This document shows, piece after piece, positions 11,553 through 22,978 of a stretch of DNA of 64,000 nucleotides. The DNA comes from Drosophila miranda (taxonomy: Eukaryota; Arthropoda; Insecta; Diptera; Drosophilidae): positions 3,208,001 to 3,272,000 of the forward strand of contig NC_046673.1 of assembly GCF_003369915.1 (NCBI RefSeq), given 5' to 3'. The notes beneath the pieces were generated by a model. That model saw nothing but the letters and a program-made list of their open reading frames with translations. It was not told the origin of the DNA and did not search any database. The position numbers were made by a program, and so were the translations under genes. Each line of letters begins with the position of its first letter. Within the stretch, counting starts at the first letter, position 1.

Positions 11553-12137
11553 ATGGGCGCCATGTTAGGTACAACCAGCCCCCAAGCAAGTCTCCCCACA
11601 GAGCAGTCGGAAAATGCTACAGAGGCAGCTCCACGGGAGGTGGCCGAGACCAGGCCACATTCGCTCTCACCCAAGCCCAGCAGTCAGAAGCTGACCAGAT
11701 CCAAGTCGAGCAAAGTGATGAGCAGCAGTCGGAATATCCAACGATTGTGAGTACCAGCGGAGACACCTCTCACCCAGCTCCATTAAATTGAAAAATTCGC
11801 GTGCCTCAGACCAGCCGAGGCCATCCACCAGGAGTTCGATCGACTGCTCATCCAGGCGCAAAATCATCTGACGGAAGTCGAGGAGAGACCATGCTTAGAG
11901 GCTGCCAGCAAGATGACTCGCTGCCTCCGCCAACACCGCCAGCAGGCCTGTAGGTGCTTCGATGCCATGGAGCTGTACCGCAACTGCGTGATCCGTGCCA
12001 CGCAGGACCGCGTCGATGACATGGCCGATGAAGAGCCGCCAATGCTACCCATGACGCCACCGCAATCTATACCACCGCCCGCTCGCCCCAAATCTCGCTC
12101 CCGCAGATGGTGGCAATTCTGGCAGTGGTTCCGCTAA
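11553..12137 (+). CDS. MIC19/CHCHD3-like CHCH-domain protein, two exons
   Basis: Predicted 173-residue protein from exon 1 (11553-11746) and exon 2 (11810-12137), with a 63-nt intron (GTGAGT...CTCAG) that joins the two frames exactly. The C-terminal half has four cysteines spaced C-x9-C-x10-C-x9-C, the twin CHCH pattern of MIC19. MIC19 (CHCHD3) is a MICOS subunit that holds mitochondrial cristae junctions at the inner membrane. The start MGAMLG fits an N-myristoylation signal, also a MIC19 trait. The middle is Ser/Thr-rich and low in complexity. The C-terminus adds a Pro-rich and Trp/Arg-rich tail (RRWWQFWQWFR) that I do not recall in MIC19, so this may be a diverged, possibly tissue-restricted, paralog. 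AATAAA lies at 12255. CHCHD6-like is the alternative. Confidence 0.78.
11747..11809 (+). other. Intron of the MIC19-like gene
   Basis: Donor GTGAGT at 11747 and acceptor CTCAG ending at 11809. Removing it restores one continuous frame across the TGA that would otherwise end exon 1. The 63-nt length is typical of short Drosophila introns. Confidence 0.75.
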
Positions 12138-12254
12138 GAGCAGGCATTAGTAAAGTGGCGTAAGAAGTCATTTTGGCCTAGTCAAAATAAGCAGGGGGAA
12201 CCTGAGTTAATTTGCTGGAAAAGCTCTATATTCCATTCCCCCATTCAGACCGAA

Positions 12255-12260
12255 AATAAA
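12255..12260 (+). terminator. Polyadenylation signal of the MIC19-like gene
   Basis: AATAAA 118 bp after the stop codon, with T-rich sequence downstream. Confidence 0.5.
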
Positions 12261-12299
12261 ATTAAGAAATGCCTTTTTTAATTGAACCATGACTTCATT

Positions 12300-15200
12300 T
12301 GGCTCCATTTACTCACAGCTACAGTGGAGGCTGCCCACAAGAGAGCTTTGTCTATTATTAAAGGGAATACTCCTGCTTTATAGCTGCTTTATGAAGAGTG
12401 TGTGATATGTGAGAGGCGGAAACGCTTCGGTGCCCCCTAAAACTCCACACGTCCACAAGTCAATCTACCCATGTCTGTGCATATAAACCATTAAATGGAC
12501 ACACATTCAGTAGCAACTACCAAACGGAGGAATACATATTGCCATCCTCTTTGGCCAGTTAGTGGGAATACTGACAGTAGCGGTTTTTAACTGAATTCTC
12601 TACTTTGCTTTACTCTTGTATACAATTTTATTTACTATTTATGTCCACAATTTTTCAAAATTTCATTTCTGCCTTTCAGATCACATGTTGAACGAGTACG
12701 AGTACATGTGTGAGTTCTGTCCATCAGTGCTGGCTGTCACTGTACCTGCCGTGCACCGAGGCTATCATATGCAGATGCAAATGCGATGCACATGCCGTAT
12801 CCAGTTGCACATTAGCCTCCAGGTCCAGAGATGGGGCTGTCTGTCAGTGTGTACCACTCCTACACAGTCCCTCTGTGTATCTGTCTATTCATTCATCCAA
12901 ATGTCTATATCAGGCGGACGGAACGATGTGGAGCAAACCATAAGAGCTGCATGGGGACAGAGGGGGGGTAGGGGAGCGTGCAGGATTGCAATTTGCAATA
13001 AAAGTAAATCTGCTGTGGCGCCGAGCAACTCCTGGCTCCTCCTGGCACCACCAGCTCTTACATTGTTACCCTCTCTCTGCACCACATGTGTGGGTGCGGT
13101 TTCGGGTTGAAAGCCTTTCGGGCAAGGTAAGCAAACATTAGAATTTATTAAATCCAGCACCAGCACGGCACCAGCGCCAGCTCCATCTCCAGCTCATACT
13201 TGTACGCGCACAGGTTCACGTCCAGCCCCCCCACTTCTTGGCTTGCGCCCACTGCCGGGCAAAAAAGAAAAATTATTGCATATAAAACTCACCTTTCTAA
13301 GGGTGTGGTGGCGACTTTCGGGTCGAGGCGAAGCACATTCAACTTTTGGGCCACACACGGACACAGGGGCGCTGCTCGGGACTCGTGTGTATTACTAGTA
13401 TACACACTCCCATACCATATATTTGTATGTACATATGTAAATAATCCAACTTTGCTTTTAGCATTTGGCAGAGCAAACAAAATGGTAGAATGGAGGGCGT
13501 AACCCAAGTGTTTACACGCCAGCTACACTGACCAAAAGCTGGCATTCGGGGAACCCGATCTTTAAAGGATCGCTTGGGCGACTGAGGCTAAAGGCGACTG
13601 AGCGGCTATTGCGGTCATTGCGGGAATCGGCTGGTGCGAAGCTCCCATTTCCATGGGCATTGCCAATTTCCAAGAAAATTGTTAACTTTTGTGGTATGAC
13701 AATACCTAGGGCGGATCAGACGATTCGATAGCGTTCCTTAAGCCCTCAAGGCACGGCCAACCTGAAAATGTCAATGCATTTTTCACTTCCATTCCGGTGC
13801 TTTCATCGGGGGCGGTGGTATGTGGCTGTGGCTCTGGCTGGGACAAGAGTGAAGCATACATTTAGTTTATAAAAAAACAAACAAATGGAGTACGCAGAGC
13901 AACAAAACCATGCAACCAAATAACAGTGTACAGCGTCAGCGTCCGCCCCCAGTCTCAGTCGTTTCCATTCGGTTGCCCTTTTCCATTGTACGTACTAGTA
14001 CGTCGACAAGCACGACCAGCCCCAGCCCCAGCCCCAGCCCCAGCCCCAGCCCCAGCCCAAGCCCCCAGCTCGTTTAACCGTGTGTTTTTTGCCTCATTTT
14101 TTGGTAACAGTTTTGCCCATTTTTCGTGCAGGGCTTGTTTTTTCCCTCTCGTTGTGCCATAAAGATTATTATGAAAGTATTTTGCTAAGCTTTTCTGCCC
14201 CTATCCCTATCCCTTGCAGTCGAGTAGAGTAAAGTCGAGTTGGGATGAGATGAGATGAAATGAGTGGGGCTTGCATCCCTTCAGCTCGCTGGCTGTGGCC
14301 GCCTCTATCTTGCTGTATCCATCTCTGTCATGCCATTTGGCTGGCACTCTTGAGGCTTTAAGTGTGCATGCATTACGAGTACGCCATGTGCAAGCCTCTC
14401 CTCTTACTCCATATATACATACATATGCATATACATATACATAATATGCATGCATGGATAATTTATCAGGACAGGACACAGCATAGTTTTAAATTTGATT
14501 TAAGCGTTAGCTTCAACGGCCAGTCCGGACCATTGTGTGTCCATTGTTCCCATGTCCGTGTCCATGTCCATGTCCATGTCTGTGTCGTTGCTTGGGTTGA
14601 CCAACTGACAGCAGCTCAAATGCAATTAAATGACCTGGCCGCAAAACAAATCAAGCGCAAATCTGAACCGAGCTATTCATCCAAAACTTTCAAATGTAAA
14701 TGCTCAGTGTAACATGCTCCATCCTTCGACAATACTCCCCAATGCCAACCCGCTGCCGCTGCCGCTGACGGCGGTTTCTGTAGCTTCTATTGGCCACACT
14801 TGGCCCACTCGCCCTCGTCCTCGTCCTCGCCCGCTTGTCAGCTTGTCTGTCCGCACTCGGCTTGTCTGCCTGTCTTGTCAGTGTCGGGCACTCTGCTACC
14901 ACCACAAACGCCATCAAGAGGACTGTTTTTGTGGAGTGTAAATATGTATATATTTCCGAGTTGCATTATGAAATAAATCGTGTGAAGTGCTTGTTTATCG
15001 GTTACATAACGTAGATTAACACGGTTTAAGGTATTAAAATATTCGGAAACGGGCTTCAAAAGTCTAAATGCTCGTCGAAACTCAAAAAAAGTTCAATGGC
15101 TGGGAGGGTTTGATCGATAATTATAAAGAACGGACTGTTAAAAGCCTGCTAATTTAACCAGGAAAAAATCCTCTTCCAATCATATGAAAAGCCTTCGAAG

Positions 15201-17000
15201 AGCCTTTGGCCACAAATATCTCAGACGTATTCCCCAATGTATGTAAGTAGACATCACATATGTACCTTTATAAATTGGTTAAACAAAGTCCATGATTTTA
15301 GCCAAATTAACTGCAATCGAGCTACCATTATGGAACATACCCATTGTGACCTTAATCTACACGATTGAAATCACAAATTTTCTGCTGTACAGTGTAACTT
15401 CCACTCCTGGCACTAAGCCCATTCCCCAAACCTTATAACAAATTGTACACCCTTGTAGTTGGTGTCTTGGGTCAGGTTGAAGTTAAAGTACGAGGTGATG
15501 AAGTCGTCTGGGAGGGCATATGGAAATCGGATAGAGCCCAACGAGCCCAAGTTGTACATGCTGTATTCAGCTGTCTTCCTTGGCTGCGTTGCATAAGTGC
15601 ATTTGTCTGTTATCCTGACGAGCTTTTGTTTCACACTGCTCTCCCTAGTCCCCGACTCTTTCATGTCTGCCTGTCGTACTCGTAGTCCGTGCACTTGTTT
15701 TCAACGGAATCAATTTAGCGTAAGAAGTTTCAGCTGCAAGCCCAAGTTGTTTTCAGGAACTGCGACTCGGGCTGGGGCTGGGGTTGAGGTTGGGGCAGGG
15801 GCAGAGAAGAGGGAGGAATGTGTGTGGTGCAATTATGCCAACGACAGCTGCCTGGCAGCCTCGTCGTCGCTCTATTAATCAAAAGTTATACAAAAAGCCA
15901 GCGAACTTCGCCACACGCTACACACCCGGCCCCGGTCGCTCTGTTTGGATCCCGGTCCTGGTCCTGGTTCTGGCCCTGGGCTGACTCCCTATTCCCTGCT
16001 CTCTATCGTTCTTCTTGTGCCCGCTTCCTCATCCTGTGCCTCCATGTTGTTTGCAATTTAACTTTGCTGTGAGCGAAGGCTCTTCATAAGTTGGGCACAG
16101 CTTCTGCATACATACGTACATATCTGTATATCTGTATCTGTACGTCTGTAAGCCTGTCTGTATGTCGAGCCACAGCGGGTAAAAACAAGATATAATATTT
16201 TATGAAACCTACCACTGCCCCAGCCGCCCCACTGAGGACTTGGGCTCATTGCCCATAAATAAATAAAGCAGCCAAACACAATCAAAAACCAATGAAGCAG
16301 ACCAGCAGCCACAAATGACAGAAGGACCAAGGAGCTGGCAAGCTCCTTGATACCGCCAGCGCAGCCCCATCTCCCCATCAGCCTCATCAGCCTCATCATC
16401 TCCGTCATCATCATCAGCTGAAGCAGCATAAACTTCACTTTTTGCCCCGCCAAAATCGAAGCCAACCAAGCAAAACACACACATTTGATGAAAGTAGTCA
16501 GATTTCTACACTGAATCATTTAGTTATATTTTGTCTTCTCTTTTTTGCTTTAAGCTGGGCCAAATTTTGGACTTGATCAGAACTTTTTTGGTTTGACTGA
16601 TTGCTTGCAAATGTATAGTAACCATCCAAGTGCTCGCACCACCATGATTCAAATTAAGCCAGTCGTGGATAAGTTGTGCTATTTGGCCCGTGTTCATTTA
16701 GGTATACTCGCATGTAAGCGACGCCTCTTGCCAGCAGTCGGCGCAGTCTACACGACAAACCCAGAAGAATATTTACCTCTTGTATATAGGGATATTCTCG
16801 TAATGAGTTTATTCGGTATGGTGAATGCAAAGATTTAAAACTTATTGATAACCCAAAAACTGTACCAGCCAGGCCTCGAATATTTCGTTTCGTTGATTCA
16901 AGCAAAGCTTAGCGAGAATTTTAATTTTTACGCGTATTTAAATTATACCAAAGTGAATGCGTCTTGAATCATTTAAAGTCACAACTGTTCTCTCCCATTG
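12300..17000. other. Non-coding region with simple repeats
   Basis: No convincing gene on either strand. The open frames are low-complexity and lack domains or splice structure. Short repeats are common: CCAGCC hexamers at about 14017-14059, GTCCAT runs at 14556-14585, GGGGCT/GGGGTT runs at 15770-15810, TCATCA runs at 16378-16420, and TACATA stretches near 14410-14450. The composition resembles unique Drosophila intergenic or intronic DNA and contrasts with the transposon-rich flanks. Confidence 0.5.
14017..14059. repeat. CCAGCC microsatellite
   Basis: About seven tandem copies of CCAGCC. It would read as Pro/Ala repeats but sits in no supported gene. Confidence 0.85.
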
Positions 17001-17706
17001 AAAATGAGCCCACCCATTGCACATTGCACATTGGGCCAGACGGCCGATATTTTGGCGAAAACTCGAAAATGTCATGGAAAACAAAATTTTTGGAATGATA
17101 TTTTATCATGGAGCATACCCTGGCTAGGAAAAATGTAGTAATCAGGCAGGCTTCGCTTGCGGATGGCGTTTTTAGGTGCTCTCCATTTCACAAATTTTTG
17201 GCATCGATATGTTTGATTTTCTCATCGCTTCTGGCAAACAAAAACAGCTGACCTAGTTGCCTCAAAAATATACAGCGTGATAAAAATATCTTCATTTTTT
17301 TGAGTCGCTGGTTTTGAAGCACAACCATGGCAGAAAATGCGGGATTTAAGAAGATCAAGACATCTTTAATGCAACACCTGAGTATTTAACGTGTCTGACG
17401 AACTGTGAGTAAAAGCATATTGGAAAATAAATTGACAATGCACTATAGTCCAGAATTCGTTTTTTTGGCATTAAGTCGATATTTGTATGTGAATGGATTA
17501 CGTTTTTTCTTGCAAATTCTCAAAGTAAATTCATCATTCATATTAAAAATTTAAAAAAATATTATTTAGCTTCCCTGAAGCTATTTGCGAGCTTTTGAAA
17601 GTGAACAATCGATCAGCTGATTGTGGGAAAAAAATTGGCGCCAAATTACTTGTTTACATTTTTACGTGGCGATCGAGTAAATTTGCTCAAATAAATTCGG
17701 CTAAAA

Positions 17707-20625
17707 ATGGAAAATGAAGATAAAGGTATGTAGTATCTAATGTATTTAGTTATTTTATGTGTAGTCTCAAGATTTAAGTGTTGTGCAATGTCCAATTTAT
17801 GTGTATTTTTGTAGAAAATTTAACTGCGTCCCCTGTGTTTCGTAGAATATAACAAATGAACTGAGTTCTGCTGAGAAAAACGAACTATGTGAGTTTGTAC
17901 CTACAACTGTTGTAATTGACTGGAAAGTAACAACTTTGGCCCGTTTTGGCCCCTTTTCTTTAAATTTGTTAACATTCAGGAAAGTTCGAGTTTTTGCATA
18001 GCGATCTCATCGATATTTGGCGCAACAACAATCGACAAAAAAAATCTGTCTCACATTGGATTTACAGTAAAATCAATAAAAACCATTTGGAAAATGAAAA
18101 AAAAGAGAAATAGATTAAAAAAATCAGTCATTTTGAATCATTCTTTAAAAAAAACCTGAAGTGTAACAAAATGATGAAACGGCTTATGACCACCCATGCT
18201 AAATGGATGGCTTCTAAAATAACAATTATTGTTGATGAAAATTGTAAGACACAAAAGAAAATGGGACGTCCAACATTACATTATACAAATGCAGGGACAA
18301 GATTAAAAAGGAAACTGGCGTGTGATCTTGCAAATGATAATAATAATAACACGAATCTTCTTATGCATGCTGCGGAAGTTTCTGCTAAGAAAGAACGCAA
18401 GACCGACGTGGCTTTTGTCCTAACAAAAACAATTAGAGCACCTGAATACCCGACTGAATCGAGAAAGCATCTTCAATTGCAAAAGCCCATTCCACTTTCA
18501 CCAGATGAAGCTTTAGCTTACCTCCTGGAAAATTCACTCAACAAACAGAAGTATACAAACACTAGGCTTTTAAATAAAGTTTATAACTGCGACATTTATC
18601 CTAGCTATAATAAAGTAATGAAAGCTAAATTACAGTGCCGGCCCGAATGGAAACTATTGCTCGAGAGCCATTACAAAATCTTTTAGATCATACAGCAAAG
18701 CTTTCAAGCGGTTTTCAAGCTACGGATTTGATGGCTCAACGGGTCATAGTAAATATATATGTACAAGCAGAAGTTTCTAACTGAAATACCTGGCAGCTTT
18801 CAGATCATTCTTTATTTGCAACTTCTGTTATACCCATAAAAATGACAGACACCTAACATCGGAACATCTGGACAAATAGAACACCGCAGTCTATTAGATT
18901 TTGCAGACCGCTACAAATTGATCTAGTAAAAGAAACTACTGCACACATAATTATGGAATAAAAAGATTTAGATTTTCAAATTAACACTCTTAAACCCTTT
19001 GTTTATAAATTAGTTGAGAATGTTGACATAGCAGTTACCTATGAAATGCATATGACACCTATAGATGGAAAACAGCTGAACGTTTTAACTGGAACTACAA
19101 CTACTCAATGTTGTCCAATATTTGGGGTCATCCCTAAAACCCCAAAGCTTGGAGCTTTGAAATTTGGATCAAGTCCATTACATGCTTGGATCCGCTTTCT
19201 AGAACTTGTCTTCGACATATCATACAGAATAGTGATACAAAAATGGCATATGAAAGGTGACGATAAGATTAAAATGAGCATTCGGAAAAAATATACTCAG
19301 GAAAAGATTTGGAAAGATATGTATGTACAAAATTTAAAAGCTCTAGCTTTAATTTCGAGCTCTGTGTTAAACAAATCTAAGTTGCTGGCTATAGCATGCA
19401 CGGGAAGGGGGGGTAATGGCTTGGTCAAATCTAAAAAAAAACGAAGTGGAACGTTGTGAGTTGCTGCGGACACCGCAACTCTACAGTTATACCCGATACT
19501 AAGTCAGTATGGCTCTCCTGCGGCAGACGCCGCTAATATTGAACCACACGACAAAGAGTGCGTGCGAGAGAGACAGAAAATCAGTCTGAGCGTGACGTCG
19601 GGCGCTGCGTAGCCAATGAAAATTGATTTCTTGCTTTTGGCTACAAAAATGATCCGATCTGATCCAGATTCAGCAATCTGATAGATATGGTCATTATCTA
19701 TGATTCTGCATTTTTAGTTTTCTCGAATCTGCAATATTGTGGATGCAACAGATTTTCGTCCTTTGTGGGGGCGGAAGAGGGTGGGGCGAAATTCTGAGAT
19801 ATACGTTTTATAGTGAGATCTAACAGAAGTGCGGATACCAAATTTGGTTACTCTAGCCTTAATAGTCTCTGAGATTTGTGGATGCCCCAGATTTTCGTCC
19901 TTTGCGGTGGCGGAAGGGGGTGTGGCGAAATTTGGACACGAAACGGTCAAGGTCCGATATCACAGGAGTGTGGATACCAAATTTGGTTGCTCTGGCTCTT
20001 ATAGGTTCTGAGATCCTTGAACTCATATTTTGCAATTGACAAAACCGACCATGAAACCTGTGTGTTAGAGAGAGACAGAGCGAGAAAGAATGAAATTGTT
20101 TTCTTGATTCTGGCTATAATCATTATACGATCTGGTTCAGATTTTGCACTGTAGAAGATATGGTCATCCTCACCGATTCTGCGTTTTTGGTTTAATCGTA
20201 TCTTTAAAAATGTGGATGCCACAGATTTTCGTCCTTTGTGGGGGCGGAAGTGGGCGGGGCGAAGCTTTGAAATATTTTTGTAGCAGTGACATATCACAGA
20301 AGTCTGGATCCAAAACATCGTTGCTCTAGCTCTTATAGTCTTTGAGCACCAGGCGCTGAAGGGGACGGACGGACGGACAGACGGACAGACAGACAGGGCT
20401 CAATCGACTCGGCTATTGATGCTGATCAAGAATATATATACTTTATGGGGTCGGAAACGATTCCTTCTGGACGTTACACACATCCACTTTTACCACAAAT
20501 CTAATATACCCCAATACTCATTTTGAGTATCGGGTATAAAAAAATTTTATAAAAATACTCAAAATAATTGTGCAAAGCTTTAAGGCTCTAGCTTTAAAAC
20601 TAGACTTTATGCCAAAAAAAAAAAC
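17707..20625 (+). pseudogene. Transib-type (RAG1-like) transposase gene remnant
   Basis: Starts MENEDK at 17707 with a GTATGT donor at once; a possible small exon lies at 17847-17888 and a long part runs from about 17981. An open block at 18171-18686 includes GRP and an YPSYNKVMKAKLQCRPE-like motif. After frame breaks, 19046-19440 encodes IDGK...CCPIF and LHAWIRFLE...ISYR. In RAG1 and Transib an active-site Asp lies shortly before a CxxC zinc site. Here the Asp is kept, and the second Cys of the apparent CPxC is Phe. Stops, frameshifts and a DINE-1 insertion at 19441-20538 make it non-functional. Its 3' part is repeated in each unit of the adjacent array. Another DDE family is possible, as the assignment is from memory of motifs. 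Confidence 0.6.
19441..20538 (-). mobile_element. DINE-1/INE-1-like element inserted in the Transib remnant
   Basis: About 1.1 kb, in reverse orientation relative to the TATACCCGATACTC end. It has a GACGGACGGACAGAC repeat block (20363-20395) and blocks of the CGAAAATCTG/GGGGCGGAAG type. Near 19455-19485 is a stem-loop (GAGTTGC...GCAACTC). DINE-1 elements are non-autonomous Helentron-type rolling-circle elements that insert at TT. Units 2-4 of the array preserve the uninterrupted site (for example near 25020), which fixes both borders to within a few bases. Confidence 0.88.
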
Positions 20626-20759
20626 GACTTCTGTCCTTATCCATATCTTCTGTTACGAGCACAGCATAAATGTGCATGTAGCACTTTGGCAAGAAATTTG
20701 GCACATATGTGCATGAAGCACAGTCTGTGCTGTTATGCGCAAAAATTTATTTCTTGCCA

Positions 20760-21125
20760 AAGTTCCGATAACCAAATCGAACTGCGTCAGCTGTTTACAC
20801 GAACATGAAAAGAGTTGTTGCCCTGACCTATTATTTCCGAGAGAAATGTGAGGTTGGGTTAAAAAAAATTACAAACAAGCTAAATTGCCCTGGTAATGGT
20901 GTCAAATGTATGCTTATGCATCAATATGTCATCTATTTTTTCGCTTTGCAATTAAGATTCGTTTTGTTGAATAAAAAGCCGTTTACTTTTCATTTCATCG
21001 AGGAAAATGTTTTCGTTTTGAAAAAGAAGAAATCTTGCGGGATGTGACAACGGAAGCAGTAAAATATGTGATTTCAACAGTAGATCAGAAAACTTTTGTG
21101 AAAGTGAAACCGGAGCCCTGAGTGC
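20760..21125 (+). repeat. Dispersed repeat, unit 1 copy
   Basis: About 365 bp with an 80-codon open frame that I do not consider a gene. A diverged reverse copy sits at 46886-47305 inside a jockey-like remnant, so this is a mobile or dispersed repeat family. Both copies share GCTGTTT near one end and GGAGCC near the other. The class is not recognised; no coding capacity suggests a MITE-like element. Confidence 0.6.
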
Positions 21126-22130
21126 AGCCGTGGAAGGTTTGCGATCAGCTACCAGTTGGTGCTAAAAGGGCGGGAAACTTTTTCTTCTTATTTGTTAGTT
21201 AGCTTTCCAAAATTAGAGAAAACCTAACTATCTTGCCTGTGTATTGCAGTCAACAACTTTTTTCGTGCCATCTTGTGTCATATACTAACTATGTTAGTAT
21301 GTACATATATTAAATTAATTGCGAACCCTTGCGACTGTTATACATTCAAGAATACTTTCCCAGCCGGGAAAAACACCGTGCGCCCCATTTCCCAACATCT
21401 CGCCTGAATCGTGACAAAACTGATGGTGAAAGGTTGTTTCTAATGATCGTATTGAATGCCAAGGCACTCAATGGAAGAATAGGTATTTGAACCCAAACCA
21501 GGTCAAAAATCACTATACCTGACAAATGTAGGGTATAGCGTCGCTGGCTCAAGCGCGTATACGAAAACCACACAAGACTAGCAACGATCGGCAATGGCCA
21601 CCATCGAGCGAAAGCGAAAACGAACAAATTCACCGCTGTAGTTCTGAAGTATGTATGTTGTGTGTTTGAATACGTCTGCAATGGTTTGCACGAGTCGACG
21701 GCTAAATACCGAATTAAGTATTGATTGGCGAAGCACGACTGATACAAACGAGTATACCCGACGAATACAGGGTAGCGCGTCACTTGGTGTTTGGTTTAGA
21801 TCAAGCGCGCCAAACGAAAAGAACAGCGATAAGCAACGGTGAGAGCGAAAGCAAAACGAAAACTCACCGCTGCAGCTGCGTATTGGTATGCGCTCTTGGC
21901 CAATGACCCAACTGTATATTTCACACAACGAAAACGAGAAAGGGGGAGGGGTGACAGTCATTGCAGTTAAACATGAGCTATATTTTTTGCGCTCAAGATG
22001 GTTAGGTTTACATATGTATATGTATGTATGTATGTATTAATATAAATTTACATATGTACTATATTCGAAACTCTAACTACAGCATGCAAATCTAGCTCTA
22101 CTATTTCATACGTATGTATGTACATATGTA
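21126..22130. other. Unit spacer, no supported gene
   Basis: Open frames on both strands lack domains. Two diverged direct copies of a roughly 180-bp motif occur, one starting TATACCTGACAAATG (about 21516) and one TATACCCGACGAATA (about 21752), each followed by TCAAGCGCG and a GAGCGAAAGC tract. Spacers in units 2-4 are the same (from 25706, 30303 and 34902). Confidence 0.5.
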
Positions 22131-22139
22131 CATATGTGC

Positions 22140-22415
22140 CAAGAATTGAATGCGAGGTCAAAGTCATCGCACAGTTCACTGACAATCTCGTCGTATTATA
22201 GCTTCTGGAGCTCGCTGTGCACGCTTTTAGAAGTACCGTGCAGCTCCTCGATCTGCTTGAGCCTTCCAACGAGAATCCTTGCCAATAGTGCCAGCACTTT
22301 CCGCTACAAGACACCCTGTTTCCAGCAGCGGCCACAGCACAGTCGTTTTTCGCATCCAACAAACGCAGCACTAACTGTGGGCAGAACGCAAGGCAGACGA
22401 CGCGAGAACCGTTTT
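22140..22415 (-). pseudogene. Coiled-coil gene fragment, unit 1
   Basis: Minus-strand sequence reads ARILVGRLKQIEELHG... then SELQKL, a stop, and YDEIVSELCDD, a heptad-like pattern typical of a coiled coil. It is the furthest downstream of three minus-strand blocks that look like pieces of one multi-exon gene (see 22888-23166 and 23480-23740). The one-stop interruption and lack of a continuous frame make it a remnant. I do not recognise the parent gene. Confidence 0.4.
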
Positions 22416-22620
22416 TGAAACGAGAATGTTTTTGTTTTTTGTGATTTAACTGTTTATGTTTAAATTTTGAGCTACTGAGCTTTGGCAGCAGCATAATTCG
22501 ATGAGTATTATTATATTTATCGCAAGCTACGCTGCTGAACAACGGCAATCTTAAATTTATGAATACAATTTAGCTAAAAACAACATCAGTAGTAACGGAA
22601 GACTCGAATAGGTTATCTTC

Positions 22621-22978
22621 AATGGGGACTGGAGGAGGCATTAAGGCAGCACCGGCAGCATTCGCTATCGCTCTATGGAGGAGGTACAGACCGATTTAGA
22701 GAAGCAACCGGATTTTTTAAATGCTGTATATCTTACATTTTTATTGTCGCTCTCCGGATGATGCTGCTCGTGGGCTATGCCCAGAAGCTAGAGAAGCTGA
22801 ATGGGGACTGGAGGAGGCATTAAGGCAGCACCTGCCGCATTCACTATCGCTCTATGGAGGAGATACACACCGATTGAGTGAAGCACCTTATTTTCGACCT
22901 GCTCTATATCTTACATTTTCACTGTCGCTCTCTGGATGACGCTGCTTATGGGTTATGCCCAGAAGCTGGGTTTCCAGT
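22621..22978. repeat. Tandem 179-bp direct repeat, unit 1
   Basis: Two adjacent copies starting AATGGGGACTGGAGGAGGC at 22621 and 22800, diverged by several substitutions. The second copy overlaps the left arm of the long hairpin, so the hairpin arm sequence is present three times in the unit. Equivalents lie at 27219, 31817 and 36416. Confidence 0.85.

Noticed and set aside
12616-13110. 164-codon open frame on the plus strand
   Set aside because: Low-complexity, no motif, no splice sites or start context, and overlapping frames open on both strands.
16058-16519. 153-codon minus-strand frame rich in Met
   Set aside because: Created by CAT/TCA simple repeats (TCATCATC); no domain.
20805-21047. 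80-codon plus-strand frame in each array unit
   Set aside because: Part of a dispersed repeat whose other copy (46886-47305) has no matching open frame.
21346-21783. 145-codon minus-strand frame in the unit spacer
   Set aside because: Broken in unit 2 by a one-base change, with a direct repeat underlying it; no domain.
22048-22548. 166-codon minus-strand frame repeated in all units
   Set aside because: Reads across the coiled-coil fragment in the wrong frame and is Ser/Cys-rich without a domain; its persistence only reflects unit identity.
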